Source of the DNA: Ceratopteris richardii
Taxonomy: Eukaryota > Streptophyta > Polypodiopsida > Polypodiales > Pteridaceae
Direction of reading: 5' to 3'
NCBI GenBank assembly: GCA_020310875.1
Contig: CM035413.1
Location: 181,592,085 to 181,656,084, forward strand
DNA: 64,000 nucleotides
The notes under the pieces: generated by a model
The model's database searches: none
The model's input: only the letters and a program-made list of their open reading frames with translations
Told to the model about the DNA's origin: nothing
Shown: positions 21,483 through 33,100 of the stretch, one piece after another
Layout: the number at the start of each line of letters is the position of its first letter
Position numbering within the stretch: the stretch's first letter is position 1
Translations under genes and position numbers: made by a program

Positions 21483-22817
21483 TGGTGAAAGTTAGAGAAC
21501 CTCTTCTAGAATCTGCCTTGTAAGACACATGATTACTAAAACCTGATTCAGTCACAACTCAAAGATCCAATGACTCTGATATTTTGTCCACACACAATGG
21601 ACTCTCTTAGCTTTCTAATAATCTAAATAACACTCCATTTGGAGTTGATATGACCAAAAAACTAACTATTCAAAGATAGACTACCTGTCATCTCATGTTA
21701 AGCAAAAAACGAAGGTTCACAAGAAATGTTCCTTGTAACTACTAGAGAATCATTTGACAAAGATATTTGTGATACCAAGATTGTAAGAAATAAGCTTTCC
21801 AAAAAAGATAAGTACATAGAGAGATATCACCTTCACAAGTGGCTATGTACAGAAAAGGTATGCGACTGGAATACCTATGTGCCTTGTAGCACACGAATGA
21901 GCATCCTTTTGATATTAATTGGTGAGAGAATGACTAGCATATGCTTCTACACCATCTCCTTATCATCTCCACAAATTTTCATATTCAAATGACTTCTATA
22001 TATAGAGGTATGGGCATGGGACTTTTCACCTACCCTTGCATCTTCTCTCACCTCTTGACCTTTCACTTCATGTCCTTTCTCCTTCCATTTCGTTGGGTGA
22101 CTTTTGGTGCCCCAAATCACTCCACATGGATAAGGTCACGACTTTCTTTTTAGTATTCCATCTCTCTAAATATATCTTGGCTTTTATATAATCCATAAAT
22201 ACATTTTCCCTTTTTAATTGAACACTCTACTCTAAGGTTATGAGTGTAGGGTTTATATTTTTTCTTACAACAAATGCATAAATGATGAAGAGGTAATAAA
22301 TGAGAGGTGACTATGTGTCAAGCCTCACAATTGGAGATTGCATATGTTCCATAATTTTCAACACTTCCCCTCAAGCTACAATAGGGAGTCCATGCTACTC
22401 TCCAATTCTTTTCCTCTTTGCCTTTTGCTTCTTTTGCCCTTATATCTCTTCCTTTGATAGGTTGGTGATCTTCCTTCTTTGCCTCCAAGCTCCTTTGGCT
22501 TCTCTTCCAGCTTTGGCTTTGCTCCTTTGGCTCTTCACAATAGCTCTTCTTCAATCCCTATCAAGAAACATGTTTCATACAATATAAAATGAATGAGATC
22601 ACCTTGGATGTACATATCCTTGTTGCTTCAATCTCTTTCTCTTTGTTGTCCTCTCTTTGAGAATCTCTCTTTTTCTTCTTCTTCTTCTTCTTCTTCTTCT
22701 TCTTCTTCTTCACCTTCATGGCTTCATGTCCTCTAGACTTGCATGCTTTGCTTTGATCCTCCTTTGTCTTTGGATCATCTTTGACTTTGTCTTTGGTTGC
22801 TCTTTGCCTTTGCACCT
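21483..22817 (-). mobile_element. Insertion H, copy 2, left part
   Basis: Duplicate of 1097-2434, including the putative LTR (21483-22363) and the CTT run (about 22675-22711). It is cut by the Gypsy; the right part is 40270-41127. Confidence 0.55.
22813..22817. repeat. Target-site duplication of the Gypsy element, left
   Basis: CACCT precedes the 5' LTR and is repeated right after the 3' LTR at 40270-40274. Copy 1 has a single CACCT at 2430-2434. Confidence 0.97.
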
Positions 22818-23651
22818 TGTTGGAAGGTGTATTCTTGGAAAAGCATTTTTGATGTAAAAAATTAGTAAAAAGTCAAAAAAAAACTTGTAAAATATTTATG
22901 CAATGGTTGTAAAAATAAGGAAGAGTCTTCCTTATGTGGTTGAGGATCTCATGTAATTTTTGTAGAATTTTTAGAAACTCTTAGATAGCATTTTTTAGAA
23001 AATTAGAGAAAAAGACCTAATTTCAAGTGTGAAAAGGGACACTTGAAAATGTATATAAGTCAATTTTCTCTATTTTGGAGAGGTTGGTTAGTCATTTGCT
23101 CAAGCTATCAATAGAGAAGAAAGAGTTTCTGCAAAAATCGTGTTTTCTCCTGTTGAGTGTATTTTCTTTGATGTGTGAGCTTGTCTCTTGCTTAATCATG
23201 GAGATTTGTGAGTTACATTTGTGTATTATTGAGTAAGTTGTATGAAGAGAGAGACCTATTGCTGTAAATGAGTGGAAAGAACTGAAGGAAATTTCAAAAT
23301 TGTGAAAATCGTTTGTTGGTACAGAATCGCGATTGTCTCGTCTTTGTGATACAGGTGATATTTTTCAATTTTGAGTTCATATTTGTATTCTGCTAATGAA
23401 ATGGCATGGTTTTGACATAAAGAACATAGAAAATGATGGAGATTTGCCTTAGTTATGGTAAACTCAAGATTTTCTCTTCATCTTCAATTTCTCTCAGCAA
23501 TCCAGCCATCAATTTCTTATTTCCTTGAATCTATTATCTTGAAGGGGCTGTGGTCTTATGGATATTCCTAGGATTGACAAAATAAAGATGATTTGTTGAT
23601 TCTTTGTTACTTCATGATTGGAGAGGACAACTTGGAGTCCAAAACAAAACA
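22818..23651 (+). repeat. Gypsy 5' LTR
   Basis: 834 bp, TGTTGGAAGG...AAAACAAAACA. It contains a TATA-like TATATAA (23052-23058) and an AATAAA polyadenylation-like signal (23581-23586), placing the transcript start in the middle and its 3' end near the LTR end. It is almost identical to 39437-40269. Confidence 0.97.
23052..23058 (+). promoter_or_regulatory. TATA-box candidate of the Gypsy LTR
   Basis: TATATAA lies about 230 bp into the LTR and is preserved in the 3' LTR. It is the only strong TATA-like string in the LTR, so it is the likely core promoter. Confidence 0.55.
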
Positions 23652-23656
23652 TTTTT

Positions 23657-23674
23657 TGGCGCCGTTGCCGGGGA
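23657..23674 (+). promoter_or_regulatory. Gypsy primer-binding site, tRNA-Asp type
   Basis: TGGCGCCGTTGCCGGGGA is the exact complement of an 18-nt plant tRNA-Asp 3' end with CCA. It lies five T bases inside the 5' LTR. The same site is known from Athila-like elements. Confidence 0.93.
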
Positions 23675-25619
23675 ATATTCCAAGAACTTCTTTGAAGTTG
23701 GACCTTTGCTGGATCTTCAGTTGATGATGGTGAACAAGGTAAAGCTCATCAATTAGGAAAAGTACACATGAATAGGTAGATATCATTGTTTGTCTTTAGG
23801 GAAGAAGAAAGCAATGGATGTCTTGTAGAAGTGAAAGTGCTGAAATCTTTGTAAATTGATAGTTGCTCATCATATTGGTGAAGTAAAAGTGCAGGTGTGT
23901 GGAGGATTTGAGCCAAGGAGCTGAAGATGGAGGTAACTTGAATCTATTCTTGCATTTCTAGATTTCTTTTTGCCCAAGTACTAGACACCATGGGTGATCT
24001 TGGGAAGATAACATGGTGATATTAAGGAAAGGACAGTTAAAGTAGCTAGATGTAAGAATGAGAGATTCAGTTGTTGACCAAGTCTGAGCATTAAATCTTG
24101 AGTTGTGCTGTATTTTGAAAAAAAAATCATATGATTGAGTTTATCTTTACAAAATTTGATTGCCTTTCATAACACTTTTTCATTGGAGAACCTTTCTTTG
24201 GTACTTTAGTGATAGCTAAGGACATAGAAACTCATAACCAATCAAGAACCATAGGATCAGTTGATTTCCAAAACCAGAAACCCTAAGTAAAGTGTTCACC
24301 TTTATTTTTAGGGCAAAAATACCAAACAAATTCACAAAACTCATAAAAAACAATCAAACAAATTTCTTTTCTTGATAAGAAGTTGAAGTGAGGTGTTGTG
24401 GTTGGGAGTGATTGTGGAAAACTGGAAAAGAAAACAAAAAATGATCAAAAAACCAGAAAATTAGAAAACACGATTCTTTGCACAGAATCGCGACTTTCTG
24501 AAAAAAGTGATTGATTTTGAATTAACATTTTAAGTGAAAGTTGAATTGAAGTTGTTGAAGGGTTTTTGAAGGTAATCAAGAAGAAAAAACTACTCAAAGT
24601 GTCATAAAATCAAAAATAGAGAAAAACACGATTTTCTGCACAAAGTCGCGATTTTCTGAGGAAGATTGTGATTTTGGTACAAAAATTCAGGAGCAGAGTT
24701 AATTACAAAGAAAAGAAGGAATTGTAGCAAAACAAAGAGAAAGAAAGTTTAAAAAATTAAAAAATTATCAAAAAACCCAGAAAATTAGAAAACACGATTC
24801 TCTGAACAGAATCGCGATTTTCTGTAAAAAGTGTTGTTTTGAAAAAACTTTTCAGGTGACTCATGTTGAAGTTGTGAAGGATATTGAGAGGAGGCAAGGA
24901 TATAGAATACTCAAAATTTGCACAAGAAAAGATCTACAGAAAAAACACGATTCACTACACAAAATCGCAATTTTCTGTAAAGAAAGTTTTTTGGAATATG
25001 TGGTAAATTTGGGTACTTGACATAAGAAAGTGTAGAGGGAGTCAGTAAGATTGAGTAAGTGAAGTTGAACAAGTGAAAGAGTGAGGAAAAGTAAAAATCA
25101 CACAAAATCGCGATTTTCTGAACACTATAAAAACCTGAAATTCAAAGAAAAATTCATTTGAGTGAGAGTGAGGGAGAGAGAGAGTGTGCAGAGTCGAATA
25201 AAATCGCGATTTGCTGCTACAAGCAAGCTTTGGAGATATTTTCAACTTGGCAAGCAAGGTAAAAAGTCTAGCAGCATTTTGAGTACATATTTTTTGCATT
25301 AAAGTGATTAAAATAACACAAAAAAGAAGGAAAATAGTAAAATCACGAAATCGCGATTTCCTGTTTTTGTTGGTTTTCAGTAAGAAAAAAGTGTTTTTCA
25401 AGAAATTTCTTTTATTGCATGTCAAAATTTTGATAAGGCGATTCTATAGGTGAAAAAATATTGAAAAAAGCAATAAGTTGAAAATCTGCCAAATTTTGGA
25501 CAAAATCGCGATTCTGAGTTTTAACTCAAAATCGCGATTCTGTGAAAAAGTGCCATCAACATCGCGATTCCCAGAATACGATTTTCTTAAAGAAAATCGT
25601 GTTCTTACAATCTGTGAGC
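23675..25619 (+). other. Gypsy leader, first part
   Basis: No supported gene. It carries about ten spaced copies of a palindromic motif around AATCGCGATT, often followed by 'TTCTG' (for example near 24483, 24808, 25101, 25345 and 25500). The spacing falls towards the tandem array that follows. Likely untranslated leader RNA. Confidence 0.75.
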
Positions 25620-26420
25620 AATCACGATTGTCTGGGAACAAAATCGTGAAAAACACGATTTTGTGAATAAAATCGCAAAAAACACGATTTTGACACAAAA
25701 TCGCAAAAAACACGATTTTGACACAAAATCGCAAAAAACACGATTTTGACACAAAATCGCAAAAAACACGATTTTGACACAAAATCGCAAAAAACACGAT
25801 TTTGACACAAAATCGCAAAAAACACGATTTTGACACAAAATCGTGAAAAACTCGATTTTCATCAGAAAATCGTGAATAACACGATTTTGACACAAAATCG
25901 TGAAAACCTCGATTTTCAACAGAAAATCGTGAAAAACACGATTTTGACACAAAATCGTGAAAAACACGATTTTGACACAAAATCGTGAAAAACACGATTT
26001 TGACACAAAATCGTAGAAAACTCGATTTTCAACAGAAAATCGTGAAAAACACGATTTTGACACGAAATCGTGAAAAACACGATTTTGACACAAAATCGTA
26101 GAAAACTCGATTTTCAACAGAAAATCGTGAAAAACACGATTTTCAACAGAAAATCGTGAAAAACTCACAAATAGGTAGAAAATCATGAAAAACACGATTT
26201 TCATCAGAAAATCGTGAAAAAACCCCCAAGTAGGCACAAAATCGTGAAAAACACGATTTTCATCAGAAAATTGTGGAAAAAAACACAAATCCATCTGAAA
26301 ATCGTGGAAAAGTCTAATTGCATCATAAAATCGTGAAAAAACACGATTTTCATCTGAAAATCGTGAAAAAACACTACTGGCAGTAGAAAATCGTGAAAAA
26401 AAACCCTAAACTCATTAAGA
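25620..26420. repeat. Palindromic 28-bp tandem array in the Gypsy leader
   Basis: About two dozen units with the period 'AAAATCGTG-AAAAA-CACGATTTT-GACAC' and variants with TCGC or CTCGATTTTC. Each unit is itself an inverted repeat (9-bp arms, 5-base loop), and each junction forms another. RNA from this stretch would fold into a chain of hairpins. Minus-strand open frames across it are by-products of the period. Confidence 0.93.
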
Positions 26421-26561
26421 AGTTGTGAAAAGCACAAAACATAGGAAGAAAATTAAAACACACATAATTTTGGACAGAAAATTGTGAAAAAACCAATATA
26501 TTGGTTAGGAAACTGTGACAAACACTTTTTTGAGTATTAGAAATTTGTCAAAAATAGTTGA

Positions 26562-29246
26562 ATGATACTAAGGTCTGGAAATAAAATAAATTCACTTCCT
26601 AAACAAGACCTAACAAGGAAGGAAAAAGAGCCAGGAAGTAGTAAAAGATCAGAAAGAAGTTTAGACCAAGAAAATAACATGGAAAACCTAAATGAAACAA
26701 ATGAGTCATTAGAAACTGGGGATTTTAGAAACATCCTTAAATACATGTATACAAATAGGTTTGGAACCTATGTATACCAGGATGGAATGCATAAATTCCT
26801 CATTAGACTGAGGAATTTAGAAGTTCCTCTGAATATAACTCCAGTAGCCCAATTCAAAGATGGAAGATATGAAGACAGGCAAGGATGTGTATACATCTTC
26901 TCTCAAGACCCAGAAAATTCAAATGATCTAGGGCAATGTGCTGACAAAGGACCTTGGGAACATAACATGGGACAACCAGATATACCTAGACCAAATGAAA
27001 ACTACATTAATAATGAGCAACATCATGGGAGAAGGACACATGCTTCACCAAATCCCTTTGACAAAGAACCAGAAGGATATAATGACTTCCCACTCAGAAG
27101 AAGACCTCATTGGCAACCTCAGGGTAGGATGCTTAGACCATACCAAGTAGCCAAATGCATGAAGAACCAATATGAAGGGTATTCAGATCCTCATGCTCAT
27201 GCAGCAGAATTTAGACAACTAATTAGAGCAGAGGAAGTAGAAGATTACAAGGTACAATTTGAGGCATTTGGTCTAACACTAACAGGGCCAGCCTTATCAT
27301 GGTTCATTCCTTTGAGAAAAGAAATGTACCTAGACATTGAATCTTTCTTAGAAGCTTTCATTGGTGAATTCTCTAAGACTGGAATCAAACACAGTACAGC
27401 CACATTGATACACAGCTTCAAACAACAAAAGGAGGAAAATGTTAGAGAAGCAGCCAGAAGGTTTAAGCAGTACATTGATAGATGCCCAAGAGAAGAAGTA
27501 CCTTCCATGGCAAAACAAGTATCCTTATTCATTGAGGGTTTGAGAAGTGCCCAATTAAGGACCCTAGTGTACTATAGGAGATGTCCTGATTTAGCAGCCT
27601 GTGTTAAGGAAGCAATAGATTTGGAGGACAACAGAGGTCAAGATTTGTTAGCATTTGATCAACCCAGATCTTATGAAGACAAAATTCCTCCAGCAGAAGA
27701 GTTGGCTCAGGCCATTGCTAAAGCCCTAGAGGTAAGCACTAAAACTAATCTGATAAACTCTAGGATAAACACAAACAAGAAATGTTATATTTGTGGAGAA
27801 AATCATCTGGCACAACAATGCCCTTATCAGAAACCACAACACTTACAAGATAGGAAGACACTCAAGTATTGTACACTAGAGAGAAAATGGACAAACCATA
27901 CCAGGGAGGAATGCTTCTATAACAAACAACCTGTCAAGGAAAGAGACTACATGACTCAGAGGGAATCAGGTTATACTGAGCAACCAAGGCCAGTATTAGG
28001 ACAACAGCCTCCTATTCCAACTAATGTGGTACCAGTCAAATATACACCCATTGACGAAGGAAATTCAAGATTCAGATCACCTTATAAGGAAGAGTATCAA
28101 TGGAGTGAGGGACATCAGGAAGAATGGGAAGATTATGAAATAAGGGAACCTGAGCTTAAAGCACTAGATTTGGGAAATGGGAAAATCGAAATGGACACAG
28201 CAACATTCATGTACATTACCAACAACTACATGTCCAATCAAAAACCTCAATTCAAAGGGGGACCAAAGATAACATGTTATAGGTGTGGGGGAGAGCATTT
28301 CATTAGAGATTGTCCACAACCTCCAACATTCAGAATAGAGGGAGCATACTGTAAGGATTGTGGTAGAGAACATTTGATCAAGGACTGTCCAAAAAATCCC
28401 CAAAAACAACAGAACACACCTAATAACATACCTTTAAAAACAGTCAAAATTATGGAACAAGAGGAATTGAGTGACAATGATCAAATTGAGCTTAATGTTA
28501 TAACAAGGGCACAAGCCAAACAACAAGGAACAATGAAAGAACAAAATGAGGGTTCTACATCAAAAGGGAAGAAAAATAGACAAAAAGGGAAATGGGAAAA
28601 GAAAAGGAAAGTGGGCAAAAGTCTGGAAGAAGACAATCAGGAACAAACAAATTCAAAACATACTTCTCCTCAAAAGACCCAAAATCTGTCTGAATTAGGA
28701 AATTCTCAGAGCCGAGACACCCTAATCAAAGCCTATAAAGGAAGGATTCAAGAGGGACCAAGCCCTGCAGATCATGCAATGGCTTATCCCATACCGGATT
28801 TAGAGCATGAAAGGATGCTAAAATGCAAACAAATTATCCAGGAAACACAACTCAGATTAAGGGAAGAAGACAGCCCTCGAAGAACATTTGATCAGCATGA
28901 AAAAACAAAAACCAAGGAAAATGATAAAGAAGGAAATCCACAAATAACATTCCAAATGATCTTAGATGAACATTGTAGTATTACATGTCATACAACATGG
29001 GAAAATTTGTTGAAACAAAATCCTCACCTACAAAACAAGATGAACAAAGAAGAAACAATATCTGGAAACCTTCATTCACCAACACAAGAATTAGAGGAAC
29101 TATGGTATATTCCTATTGACAAAATAGGAGGATATTGTGAAGGAGAAGAAGGGAATTCAACCTTAAAATTACAATATGGAAAACATTCAGCAAAAGCCAT
29201 TTTGGATAGTGGATCAGGAGTGGCTATAATGACTAAACAAACCTGA
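26562..29246 (+). CDS. Gypsy gag with start of protease 1
   Basis: 894 codons. A retrotransposon gag (capsid) domain lies at about residues 170-370, with landmarks 'EAFGLTLTGPALSWF', 'EAFIGEFSKTG' and 'AARRFKQYIDRCP'. Three zinc knuckles of the form C-x2-C-x3-H-x4-C lie near residues 408, 570 and 595. The spacing with three residues before H differs from the usual four. A lysine/glutamine-rich stretch follows. The frame ends with a retropepsin start 'AILDSGSG' near residue 880. Capsid would package the RNA. The first ATG after the array was taken as start. Confidence 0.9.
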   Translation: MILRSGNKINSLPKQDLTRKEKEPGSSKRSERSLDQENNMENLNETNESLETGDFRNILKYMYTNRFGTYVYQDGMHKFLIRLRNLEVPLNITPVAQFKDGRYEDRQGCVYIFSQDPENSNDLGQCADKGPWEHNMGQPDIPRPNENYINNEQHHGRRTHASPNPFDKEPEGYNDFPLRRRPHWQPQGRMLRPYQVAKCMKNQYEGYSDPHAHAAEFRQLIRAEEVEDYKVQFEAFGLTLTGPALSWFIPLRKEMYLDIESFLEAFIGEFSKTGIKHSTATLIHSFKQQKEENVREAARRFKQYIDRCPREEVPSMAKQVSLFIEGLRSAQLRTLVYYRRCPDLAACVKEAIDLEDNRGQDLLAFDQPRSYEDKIPPAEELAQAIAKALEVSTKTNLINSRINTNKKCYICGENHLAQQCPYQKPQHLQDRKTLKYCTLERKWTNHTREECFYNKQPVKERDYMTQRESGYTEQPRPVLGQQPPIPTNVVPVKYTPIDEGNSRFRSPYKEEYQWSEGHQEEWEDYEIREPELKALDLGNGKIEMDTATFMYITNNYMSNQKPQFKGGPKITCYRCGGEHFIRDCPQPPTFRIEGAYCKDCGREHLIKDCPKNPQKQQNTPNNIPLKTVKIMEQEELSDNDQIELNVITRAQAKQQGTMKEQNEGSTSKGKKNRQKGKWEKKRKVGKSLEEDNQEQTNSKHTSPQKTQNLSELGNSQSRDTLIKAYKGRIQEGPSPADHAMAYPIPDLEHERMLKCKQIIQETQLRLREEDSPRRTFDQHEKTKTKENDKEGNPQITFQMILDEHCSITCHTTWENLLKQNPHLQNKMNKEETISGNLHSPTQELEELWYIPIDKIGGYCEGEEGNSTLKLQYGKHSAKAILDSGSGVAIMTKQT

Positions 29247-30089
29247 GAGAAATGGGGAAGAAATGAATTACTACCCACTAAAATGAGATTACAACTTGCA
29301 GATGGACATATAGAAAAGCCCCTAGGAATTTGGGAAAAAGTGATTGTGGACATATGTGGCATAGAAATAGAGCATACCTTTGCTATAGTAGAATTTCCAC
29401 AATCCACATCTTATGAAATTATCCTAGGAAGACCCTTCATGAGACAAATGCAAATTGTACAAGATTGGGGTAATGATTGTTTGTATCTTCAGAACCAGGG
29501 GAGAATAACAAGAGTAAACTTAAGAAATGGCCACTATTGTGACATATCTCCTAGAGAATGGTATAAAATACATCAAAATCAACAAGAAAGTGAAGAATCA
29601 GAGAGGGAGGATCAGGAAGAGGGTGAATCAGCAGTTTGGAAGTGTAACATATTAAGAAATATCACAAATAGGAAAAGGAAGTTAAGAAGAGAAGATTGTG
29701 TAGAAGAAAGAGAAATACAAGATGAAAATTATGTGCCTCAACCATTCAAAGATGAAGAGTTTGAGCCTTATGGATGGAATCAAATTCTAGCTACCATGGA
29801 TTTGGCCAGTGAGGAATATGTGGGAGTGGAATTCCAAAATGAGGAAGGATTTGATATTTTCCACATTGGCATACACATGATAGGAGTATCAAAAACAAAG
29901 GAGGATCAAAATCAGGAAATGATATTGAAAGAAGGAAAATCACAATATTTGGAAACAGTAAAAGCTGAGGATGCAATCAAAGACAAAATCTCAGGCAAAT
30001 ACAAGGAACATAAACACAAAGAAATAGAAAGAGACCAGGAAAAAGAAAAGAAAGAGACCAGGAAAAAGAAAAGAAAGAGAAAGAGATAA
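29190..30089 (+). pseudogene. Gypsy protease 1 and acidic/basic spacer
   Basis: Retropepsin landmarks 'ILDSGSG' (about 29200) and 'IILGRPFM' (about 29430) sit at the gag-pol junction, where Gypsy proteases normally lie. A charged spacer follows and ends in a lysine/arginine cluster. The region is not continuously open in this copy. It would cut the gag-pol polyprotein. Function in this copy is unlikely. Confidence 0.75.
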
Positions 30090-30160
30090 ACAGAGATCAA
30101 TACTTTGATGTACCAGCAAACTTTAAAACTTATGAAGTAGAAGACAGACTACTTCTGAAA

Positions 30161-33100
30161 ATGAAACCAAAAAGAGAGAAGAAGAAAGGGGAAGCATATG
30201 ATAATGAAGAACAAACAAAGAAAATTGTAATTACACAGGAAGAAGGAGAAGAGAGACAAATAGTAATAGCTGATGACATGACATCACAAGAAGAAGAAGC
30301 ATTAAGGAACCTGGCAAAGAACTATAGGGATGTATTTGCTTACAGTTATAAAGATTTGAAAGGAATTGATCCAAAAATTTGTGAGCATAAGATTCCTATG
30401 ACACCTGATGCAAAACCAAGCAAACAGAGACATTATACATTTAATGATAAATATTCTGCCAAAATAAAGGAAGAAATTGACAAGTTATTGGCTGCTAATT
30501 TCATTTATGAAATAGAGTACACTGAATGGATATCACCTATAGTTGTGGTGCCAAAAAAGAACGGGAAACTTAGGGTATGCATTAACTTGAAGAAAGTGAA
30601 TGCAGCAACTATAAGGGATAGTTATCCACTGCCAATAACAGATCATCTTCTTGAGAGAGTTGCAGGGAAGGAAGTCTATAGTTTTCTGGATGGGTTCTCA
30701 GGATACAATCAAGTACCTATAGCTTTAGAGGACCAACATAAGACTGCTTTTTCTACAGAATGGGGGGTTTATGCTTTTAGGGTTATGCCCTTTGGATTGA
30801 CTAATGCCCCAGCAACTTTTCAAAGGTTGATGTGTCATATTTTCAAAGAATTCCTGAGAAATGTGATGGAAATCTATGTAGATGATTTATGCACTTTTTC
30901 TTTAAAAAGACAAGATCATTTACAAGATTTGGAAAGAATATTCAGGAAGTGCAGGACATATAGAGTATGCTTAAACCCAGAAAAGTGTGTATTCTATGTC
31001 AGACAAGGAAGAATGTTGGGTCACATAGTGTCAAAAAATGGAATTTCTACTAATGAGAAGAAAATAAAAGCCATAATAGAGCTTCCTAGACCTACAAATG
31101 TGAAGGAACTCCAAACTTTTATGGGACATTGTGGGTACTACAGAAAGTTTGTATACAAATTTGCTGATATAGCCAAGCCCTTATATGCCCTCATCACAAA
31201 GTTTGAGTGGACTGAAGAATGTGACAAAGCATTTGAAACATTAAAAACTTGTTTGGTGACAGCACCAATTTTAAAAACACCTCAGTGGGATAAAATCTTT
31301 CATGTACATGTCGATGCTTCAAATTATGCTCTGGGATGTGTGTTAGCACAACCTATAGAAGGAAGCAAATTAGATTTCCCAGTAGCATATGCAAGTAGAC
31401 AATTAAACATTGCAGGAAAAAATTACACAACCACTGAGAGAGAAGGATTGGGAATGATCTTTGCTGTCAAAAAATATAGACATTATCTATTGGCCAACAA
31501 GTTTAAATTCTTTGTGGATCACCAAGCGCTACTCTATTTAGTAAATAAACCATGTCATACAGGAAGAATAGTAAGATGGTTTCTTTTACTAATGGAATTT
31601 GAATTTGAGGTGGTGGTTAGACAAGGAAAAACACACTTGAGAGCAGATCATTTATCAAGAATCCAGTCAAAAGAACCTAGTTCACCTATAGATGATGATT
31701 TGCCAGATACATACTTATTCAAGGTGGAAAGTGTTCCTGAATGGTCGATGTCATTAATTCCCTTGCTAACCATGGGACCTTGTAGGTCATTAGCAAATAA
31801 CACACATCTGGTGTTACAAAGCAGGAATTTCATGTTGTTAGCTGGACATTTGTATCACCTCAACCAGTCAGGTATACTGGAATATTGTACTCCAGAAGAG
31901 GAGCAACATGAATATGTAAGAAAAGCTCATTGCTGGAATCCATGTACTCATGCTTCTACGATTGTCACTCTAAGTAACCTTAATAGGATGGGAGTACATT
32001 GGCCAAATAAGATTCAAGATGTGGAGAGATATATTGATAACTGTCAAAAATGTCAAACATGGCAGAAATCAGAATTAATAACTTTATATTGGTTTCAGAA
32101 AAACCCTGAATGGAGTGAAAATATTGTTGAGAAGTTGAAGAGAAAGGAGAAAGGAAAACAGGTAATAGCTGGTGCTGATTCAAGAAATCTACAAGTGATC
32201 TCAGAGGAATATCAACTCATAGGAGAACAATTATACAAGAGAGGAATGGATGGATATCTGAGAATTTGTGTTCCAGAAGAAAAGTATTTAGAGATGTTGG
32301 AAATGGCACACTCAGGAGTAGCTGGAGGACATTTCTCAAGTGATAGAACAGCCAAACTCATCTTATATTCTGGCTTTTGGTGGCCAACCCTATTTCCCGA
32401 TGCTAAAACTTATGTAAGAAGATGTGATGTCTGTCAAAGGGTAAGTCAACCAAACAAAAGAGATAACATGCCATTAATTCCTTTAATTTCAGCCAGAGCT
32501 TTTAGTAAATGGGGATTGGACTTTATTGGACCAATACATCCTCCAGCCAGACAATCTCATGCAGAATACATACTAGTAGCTACAGATTATTTGACAAAAT
32601 GGGCTGAGGCCAAAGCTACTAAAAGAAATGATGCTCACACCACTGCTAGATTTTTGTATGAAAACATTATCACTAGATTTGGACTACCGATTGAATTGGT
32701 AAGTGATAGGGGGACTCATTTTTTGAATCAGATCATAGAAAACATGACCAATTATTTCATGATTAGTCACAATAAGTCAGCCCCATATCACCCACAAGCC
32801 AATGGGTTAGCAGAAAGTACTAATAAAGTACTTTGCAATGTATTGTCCAAATTAGTCAACACAAACAGAAATGACTGGGATTATCAACTGAATCATGTTC
32901 TTTGGGCTTATAGAGTGGCATACAAAACGGCTTTAGGGACTACACCATTTAATTTGGTATATGGCCAGAATGCAGTTTTACCCATGGAATTTCTTATTCC
33001 AACATTGAAGGTGGGTAGCCAATACAATTGGACAGGACATGAATTATCTGAGAGAGTCATAGATTTGGAAAAACTGGGAGCATCGAGACTCCAAGCAGTG

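Noticed and set aside
25444-26294. Long minus-strand open frames with a repeated F-C-V-K-I-V-F-F-type pattern
   Set aside because: They are produced by the 28-bp palindromic tandem array, which leaves several frames open. There is no domain and the composition follows the repeat.
25620-26420. Array that at first sight resembles a CRISPR array
   Set aside because: The repeats have no variable spacers, every unit is a variant of one palindrome, and the context is a plant retrotransposon leader.
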